A stretch of 43,344 nt of DNA, taken from NCBI GenBank assembly GCA_001897795.1, contig MKUL01000009.1, forward strand, positions 1 to 43,344, written 5' to 3'. Below the pieces are notes generated by a model. That model saw only the letters and a list, made by a program, of their open reading frames with translations, did not search any database and was not told the DNA's origin. Positions 29,201-38,200 of the stretch are shown piece after piece. Source of the stretch: Alphaproteobacteria bacterium 41-28 (GTDB taxonomy: Bacteria > Pseudomonadota > Alphaproteobacteria > UBA9655). A program made the position numbers and the translations under genes. Each line of letters begins with the position of its first letter. Position 1 is the first letter of the stretch.

Positions 29201-32200
29201 CAGACGGCAATATAGAGATTATGGGGCGAGTTGATCATCAAGTTAAAATAAGAGGGTTTAGAATCGAACTGGGTGAAATCGAAAGTGCTATCAATCAAAT
29301 AGATGGCATAAGAAATGCAGTGGTGACTCTTGATGATGATTCAGATGATCATAAAAGATTGATCGCTTATTACGTAGCTCACACTCCATCCATAGAAAAT
29401 ACAAGCAAACAAACACATACTCTCGTGGGGAAATGGAGAGATATGTACGATCAGCTTTACAGCGATTACAAAAACAATGAAGTGAATACGTTTGATATTT
29501 CTGGATGGAATAATTCTTATACAAGGCTACCTTTTTCAGCTCAAGAGATGAAAGAATGGCGTGATTCAACAGTTAATAGAATTAATGATCTAAATCCAGA
29601 AGCAATATTGGAGATTGGTTGTGGCACTGGATTGCTAACATTTTCCTTGGTTAAAAATTGTAAAACATACATAGGGGCAGATTTTTCTTCTGTAGTTATT
29701 GATAAGCTTAATCGCGGATTAAAATCTTTGGGTATAGAGAATGCTTCTTTACTCATGGCAAAAGCTGATGAAGTATTTGATAATAAGATAGTTAAAAACA
29801 CGCATATTGATACTATCGTACTAAACTCAATCACACAATACTTTCCGAATGTTGATTATTTAGACGATGTATTGATGAAGTCTATAGAAATCTTAAATCC
29901 ACGTAAAATATTCATTGGGGATATTAGAGATTATCGTTTGGCAGATGTACTCCATTTTTCAATAGAGATGTCTAGAATTAGACAAAATGCATTGGAATTG
30001 GATGTCAGCACATTACAAAATTCAATCAAGATGCATGTCAAAAAGGAAGCTGAGTTATTATTATCTCCAACTTATTTTCTAAAGTTAGCAAAGTGTAATC
30101 AAAAAATTGAATTGATCGAGATACTCCCAAAAAAGGGCGTTTGTGATAATGAGCTAAATAGTTTTCGTTATGATGTCATTATTCACGTTAATCAAAGAGA
30201 TATCAGTAAAGTTCAACTGCCACTAACTCAGAAAAATAAAGATGCCTTAGTTTTTGAATATGAAAATAATATCAATGTTCAAAATCTTTTGAAAAATAAG
30301 CATCCAGCTTTAATCGTTAAAGGTTATCCAAATAAACGAGTATGGAGAGATTACAATTTAAATCATGAGCTCAATAATGTAGAAGCATCCGATATCTCTC
30401 AACAAGAAGAAACACTTATTAGAGAATGTGACAACATACTGTCTCTTGAAGATTTGCATTCTATCGCAAAGCAACATGGATATGTTTTATATTCCCATCT
30501 AGCATTAGAGCATAAGGACTCTTCAAGTAAGTACGATTTATACTTTTATAAAGATCAGAGTACATTGAATCTTCACAAACAACATATTTTCCATAATTAC
30601 CTCAATGGTTATTATCAAACAAGATTTAGTAATAACCCGAATATCAATATTCAAAAGAGGCATGTGGATGTAACAAAGGTACGAGAAAGCCTATTAAAAA
30701 ATCTCCCTGAATATATGGTTCCTTCGCTATTTATAGAGTTAGCAGAAATGCCTCTTACGCCGAATGGCAAAATAGACAGGAAAGCTTTACCAAAACCAAA
30801 AGAGAGAGACGGTTTAGAAGAGGCCTACCAAGCTCCAGAAGGCTTAATAGAAAATAGCTTAGCCTCCATATGGAAGGAACTCCTGCAGGTAGAAAGAGTA
30901 GGTAGAAACGATAACTTCTTCCATTTAGGAGGACACTCATTAATTGCTACACGCCTGATATCCAAGATTAGACAGAGTGAATCTGTAGAAGTACCCCTGA
31001 GAGCAGTTTTTGAGCATCCTGTATTATCTGATCTCGCGCATGTTATAGAACAGGAATATCAATCTGCTGGAGTATTACCTCCAATTACGAGAGTAAAACA
31101 TGATGGTCCACTTCCGCTCTCTTTTGCTCAGCAAAGACTATGGTTCATAGAACAACTATTGGTGGGCAATAATGGCCTATACCACATCCCAACCGTCATC
31201 CGTATTAAAGGTAACTTAAATGAAAAAGCATTAAAACAAGCTTTAGATTATTTGGTGTCAAGACATGAAATATTAAGAACTAGATTAGTTACTGATGATG
31301 GCATAGGCTATCAAGAGATTTTGGATTCAGATTTAGGCTTTTCTTTAGCATTTAAAGATTTAACAAAATCAAAAGATAAAAATATAAATTCACTCGTCTC
31401 TTATGAGATATCTAGGCCCTTTGCAAGTGATGAAGTGCTATGTAGAGCACTCTGCATTAAACTATCAGAGCAAGAAAGAGTATTGGTAATAACTTTCCAC
31501 CATATTATAAGTGATGGCTGGTCAGTTGGAATATTTAATAAAGAACTTTCAGCTGCTTATGAGAGTTATGCTAGTTATAAGTCTCCAGATTTACCAGCGT
31601 TGCCAGTGCAATATGCAGACTACAGTATATGGCAAAGAAGTTGGCTATCTGGCAAGATCCTAGAAAAACAACTACACTACTGGCAAGAACAGCTACAAGA
31701 TGTTTCATCTCTGGAACTACCGGCGGATAGAAGCAGGCCTTCTGTCCAAAACTACAAGGGTGGATACTATCAGCATCGTGTATCAAAAGATACACTAGAT
31801 AAATTACGTAAACTGTCTCAGGATGAAGGCGTAACTCTATTTATGGTTTTGTTTTCAGTCTTTAGCGGAGTTTTATCTAAACTCTCTAATCAGACTGACA
31901 TTATCATAGGGACACCAATAGCAGGAAGGAACTCGATTGATATAGAAGGATTAATAGGATTTTTTGTTAATACCTTAGCGTTAAGAGCGGATACAAGTGG
32001 AGACCCGAGCTTTAAGGAATTACTCCACAGAGTTGAAAAAGCTACATTAGGTGCTTATGAACATCAAGATGTACCATTTGAACAATTAGTTGAACATTTA
32101 AGTATACCAAGAGATCTTAATAGACATCCATTATTCCAAGTGATGTTTGCACTACAAAACATGGAAATAACGAATATTTCTATGGGAGATTTAGATCTAC

Positions 32201-35200
32201 AATATGAATATAATGATGAAGTATTACGGGCAAAGTTTGATCTTACTTTAAATGCGGTAGAATCATCTGAAGGGCTTTGTTTTGGATTTGAATACGCTAA
32301 AGATTTATTTGATGAGCAAACCATCGTAAGATTAGCCAGGTATTACGATCAGTTTTTGACAGCAATAATCACTGACGCCGAACAAAAACTTTCAAGCATC
32401 TCTCTACTCGATAGTAAAGAACTAGCGCAATTGGCCTCCTTCAATCGCACAGACATTTCTTACCCACACAACAAAACAATACATCAGCTATTTGAAGAGC
32501 AGGCAGAGAAAACCCCTGATAAGATAGCCTTAATATACGAAAATAAACAACTTAGTTACGGCACATTAAATAACTTCTCAAACCAATTATCACATCTACT
32601 CCGTAAAGAAGGAGTAGCACTTGATACCCTTGTAGGAATAAGTGCGCCAAGAGGATTAGAGTTTGTCATAGGTATACTTGCAATCTTGAAAGCAGGAGGA
32701 GCATATGTACCTTTAGATCCGGAATATCCTGAGGAACGTCTAAACTATATGCTTGAAGATGCAGGTATAGATGTTCTACTGACGGTTAAAGAGCTTAGCA
32801 ATCTTTACCAGCACTATAAGGGCAAAATAATATATCTAGATGATTTCAATTATTTCAATGAGCCAGCCATAAATCTTGCTCTTCCTGTTCCGCCTGGTGC
32901 ACTCGCATATGTGATTTATACCTCAGGGAGTACAGGAAGGCCTAAGGGAGTAGGGATAACACATGGCTCGATATTCAATCACATGAAGTGGATGGTTGAT
33001 AAATACTTCGATCAATTTACACCCCATATCCTTCAAAGAACTAACCCCAACTTTGATGCGTCTGTTTGGGAGTTATTTTTACCTTTAATTGCAGAAGGTA
33101 AGATGGTGATTGCAACTGGCCACAAACTTCAAAATCCTCAAGAAATCAAAAAAATTTCCCAAACATATTTAGTAAATACTATTCAATTAGTTCCCGCATT
33201 AATTGATCTGCTTGAACAGGAACATTTTTTCAATAATTTAAAGTTAAGAAAAGTGTTTGTAGGGGGAGACAGGTTAATACATAAGCATTTTAATATCATA
33301 ACGAAAACGAATACAGAATGTTTAGTGTATAATCTATATGGTCCTACAGAATCAACTATAGATTCTAGTAGCTACAAAGTCCTAGATCTTTTAGAAGAGA
33401 TGCCAATTGGGACACCAATATCTAATACGCAAATGCATATCCTAGATACAAACCTGAACCAAGTTCCGATTGGAGCAATAGGAGAACTTTTTATAGGAGG
33501 GCTAGGTCTTGCGAGAGGGTACATAAATAGACCAGGACTTACTGCAGAAAAGTTCATAGCGAACCCCTTCTCTCACAAACCGGGAGAAAGACTTTATAGG
33601 ACAGGAGATCTTGGGAGATACTTACCTGATGGCAATATAGAGTTTATAGGTCGCGTAGATCATCAGGTTAAAATAAGAGGATTTAGGATAGAGCTTGGGG
33701 AGATCGAAAGTGCTATCTCATTAGTAAACGGAGTTAAGCAAGTCATCGTACTTGCAAGAGAAGATGAACCAGGTCAGAAGAGACTCGTCGCTTATGTCAT
33801 GCCAAATAATCCAATACTATTAAATGAAGAAGGAAATACAAAACAACAAAGTCTTATGACCGACATCAGGCAAGAATGCAGTAAGATCCTACCTGACTAT
33901 ATGAGGCCCAGCCAGATCATGCTACTTACAGAGATGCCTCTTACGCCGAATGGCAAGATAGACAGAAAAGCTTTACCGAAACCAGAAGGGAGAGAAGGTT
34001 TAGAAGCATACCAACCTCCAGAAGGCTTAATAGAAAATAGTTTGGCGTCCATATGGAAGGAATTACTCCAAGTAGAAAGAGTAGGCAGAAATGATAATTT
34101 CTTCTATTTAGGAGGTCATTCATTAATAGCTACGCGTCTGATATCCAAGATTAGACAAAGTGAATCTATAGAGGTGCCCTTAAGAGCAGTCTTTGAACAT
34201 CCTGTATTATCTGATCTCGCACAAGTCATAGAGCAGGAATATCAATCTGCTGGAGTATTACCGCCAATTACGAGAGTTTCAGTCAGTAGAAAAGAAGACA
34301 TACACCTTTCTTTTGCGCAGGAGCGATTATGGTTTATAGAGAGGTACGAACAAGGAACGAATGCTTATAACATTCCTATAATATCTAAGCTAAGTAACGA
34401 GGCTTCAATTGAGCTACTTGAGAGAAGTATTAAGGCAATCGTAGCAAGACATGAGATTCTAAGGACTGTTATCAAAGAAGATAACGCGGGAAGCTATTAT
34501 CAAGAGGTTTTAGATACGGATGCGCATCCTTTTGTAGTTCTTAAGGTTAAATGTACAAGCAAAGAAGAGTTAGATGAGTACTTAAGGAAGGATGTAGCCC
34601 ATATATATGATTTAAGCAATGAATATCCAATAAGAGTCAGGATATATAGTCTTGAGAGTTCCAGTAATAAAAATGATAAGAATAATCAGAAGGATTCTAC
34701 TGCTAACACACCGGCTCACATCTTAAGCATAGTCATCCATCACATAGCCTTTGATGGATGGTCTACGGATATATTTTTGAATGAGCTCAAAGAGTATTAT
34801 AGGCATTTTGAAGCAGAAGAAGCGGGGTTGACATCTCAACTTAATCTTCCCCCTCTTACGATTCAATATAAGGACTTTGCATTATGGCAAAGAAGTTATC
34901 TCACAGGAGACGTATTAGAGAAACAGCTATCTTATTGGAAGAGTAAGTTAGAAGGATATGAGACCTTACACCTTCATGCTGATTATACAAGGCCAACAGA
35001 GATGGATTACGAAGGACGGAACATCTCGTTTGAGCTGGAAAGAGATCTATCTCTTCGTTTGAGAGAAGTCGCTAAAAGCCTAGGGGTAAGTCTGTATAGC
35101 TTGATGCTGTCGTGTTACTACTTGATGTTGCGCGTATATTCGGGACAAGATGACATCATAATTGGCTCACCGGTTGCCAACCGACATTATAGTCAGATAG

Positions 35201-38200
35201 AAGATTTAATAGGTTTTTTTGTCAATACGCTTGCCTTAAGAGTAAACATAGCAGAAGATTCTGTTGAGAGTACAGGTGGTATCTCTAGTTCTTCCCATAC
35301 TCTAAGAGACTTCATCAAACATGTAGGGAGTGAAGTAGTAGAAGCACAATTGCACCAAGATCTCCCCTTTGAGAAGCTTGTCGAAGAGCTCAATGTTCCT
35401 AAAGACACAAGTCGACATCCGATCTTCCAAGTTATGTTCAGTTTACATAGTTTCGGGAGCCAAGAAAGAGAAAGCAATCAATTAGGGCAAGAGAGTCTAA
35501 TAACGCCTTATACAGGTGAAGATAGTGAAAGCATCTATAACATTGCTAAGTTCGACTTAGAGACTTTTATAGATGATGGAAGCAGCGATGGTGTGCTTAG
35601 AGGAGGCTTTGACTACAGGACAAGTCTTTATAAAGAAGATACCATCAAGAGTTTCATCACTACTTATAAAGAAATATTAACGCAAGTTGCAGAAGCATTA
35701 TCTGATGAGATTACTAAAGAAAGTTTCAAGATAGAAGATCTCACCTATCTTACCAAGGAAGAAAAAGACCTCATCCTTACGAGATGGAATAGCACAGACG
35801 TTCCTTACCCACATAACAAAACAATACATCAGCTCTTTGAGGAGCAGGTTGCAAAAACTCCTAATAACATAGCTGTGGTGTATAGTGGGGAGGACGAGGA
35901 TGGTATCAAAACAAAAGATAATAACAAGAAAAACAAAGATGTAATAATTACATACAAAGAGTTAAATGACAGAGCAAGCAAACTAGCAAACTACCTCATA
36001 CAAAACTATATCATCACTCCAGATACTCTCGTACCTCTGTTTCTAGATAGAAGTGAGCATATGATCATATCTATCCTTGCGGTACTCAAAGCAGGAGGCG
36101 CATATGTTCCTATGGCTCCAGATTATCCAAATGAGAGAATAAAGTATATATTAAAGGATGTACAACTTGCTAACAGGAAACGAGGCATAAAAAATACCAC
36201 AGTAATCACGAATGAGATATATACTGAGAAGCTTTTAGGTCTAAAAAAAGACGTAAGTATAATATCTGTAGATAGTAGTGAACTATCCGAAGCATTATCT
36301 CATGAGTTAGACACGCAGCCCATTACTTCTACATCAAGCTCTAACCTGGCTTACATCATCTATACCTCAGGAACGACAGGAAACCCCAAAGGAGTTATGC
36401 AGTCTCATAGCAATGTCATGAGGCTATTTACTGCTACTGATGAGTGGTATCGCTTTGGGCAGGATGATGTTTGGACATTATTCCATTCTTATGTATTTGA
36501 CTTTACCGTATGGGAAATATGGGGAGCTTTGTTATATGGTGGAAAACTCGTTATCCCATCTCATATGGTAACCAGAGATTTATATGCATTTTATAATCTA
36601 TGTAAGAAAGAGAAAGTGACAGTACTCAATCAAACGCCTAGTGCATTTTATCAACTAATAGACATAGCAACCCAAAAAGCCTCTGGAAACCAAAATAATA
36701 ACAATGAATTGTTACCAGACTTAAAATACATAATCTTTGGTGGAGAAGCATTAAACTTATCCCAATTAAAACCATGGTTTGATCTGCGGGGCTACAATAA
36801 GCCAAAGCTCATTAACATGTATGGTATCACAGAAACAACTGTGCATGTAACGTATAAGGAAATAGCACTCCAAGATTTAGATAAAGGGTCTTATATAGGT
36901 AAGAGAATACCTGATCTCACAACTTACGTCCTATCTCCATCTACCTCTCTTACTCCCCTCCCTATTGGAGCTATCGGAGAACTCTATGTAGGAGGAACAG
37001 GATTAGCCAGAGGATATCTTAACAATGAAGAGCTCACGAAAGAGAAATTCATTCCTAATCCATTCCAGACTGCAAAAGAGAAAGCGGATACTGCTACATA
37101 CGAACCAATGGGGAGGAATTCTAGACTCTACAAAACTGGTGACCTTGTTCGCTGGTTACCTGATGGTAACCTAGAGTATATAGGTAGAACAGACTTCCAA
37201 GTTAAAATAAGAGGATACAGGATAGAACTTGGGGAGATTGAGAGCGTCCTAGGCTCGCATCTTGAAGTGAAGCAATGCGTTGTATTAGCTAACGAACATA
37301 AAGCAGATGGAGTCGATGATAGTCATTATGACGGAAGCACATCTTTTATCTCTTCTTCATCTGCGGTTAAATACCTGGTAGCGTATTATACGACTGATAC
37401 AGGAAGTAAGGTAGATGACGCCGCTCTAATCTCTTACCTCTCATCTCGTCTGCCTGACTATATGGTTCCATCTGTATTTGTGCATTTAGAGAAGTTCCCG
37501 CTTACAATAAATGGTAAACTAGACAGAAAAGCTCTCCCAAAACCAGAAGGCCGAGAAGGTTTAGAAGTATACCAAGCCCCAGAAGGCTTAATAGAAAATA
37601 GCTTAGCCTCTATATGGAAGGAACTCCTGCAGGTAGAAAGGGTGGGCAGAAATGATAATTTCTTCCATCTAGGTGGAAATTCGTTGTTACTAGTGAAGAT
37701 GTTTTATATGATTAAAAAATTGTTTAATGTTCAGGTGAGTATAAAAGATATTCACCGTACTGAATCTTTAGCAAGCCTAGCTGACATCATATCGACATCA
37801 ACAGCGCGTAGAGAAGACACACAAATTAATAACATTATGTTAGATATCAATAAAACAAAAGCAAAACCAATGTTTTTAATTCACCCAATTGGAGGTCTAT
37901 CTTTGTCTTACGTACCTCTGAAAAAAATTTGGCCAAAACAGCATATTATAGGAATAAATGATCCATACTTTGGTCATGAGAGCTCGTGTTTTTCTAGTTT
38001 AACAGATATGTCTTCTCACTATGTTGATGTGATTAAGACCTTTTATGATCCAAATAACTGTATCTTAGGAGGTTGGTCATTTGGGGGTGAGATTGCCTAT
38101 AGAATGGCGTGTCAATTAGAACAAGACAACAAGAAAATTAGTAAACTGATTTTATTTGATTCATTCACACCTGAAGTGCATAATTTATTAGTGGAAGAAA

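Noticed and set aside
13147..37200. Many antisense or out-of-frame ORFs of 60-100 codons inside the NRPS genes
   Set aside because: They are shadows of the strongly coding frame. None carries a domain or a ribosome site.
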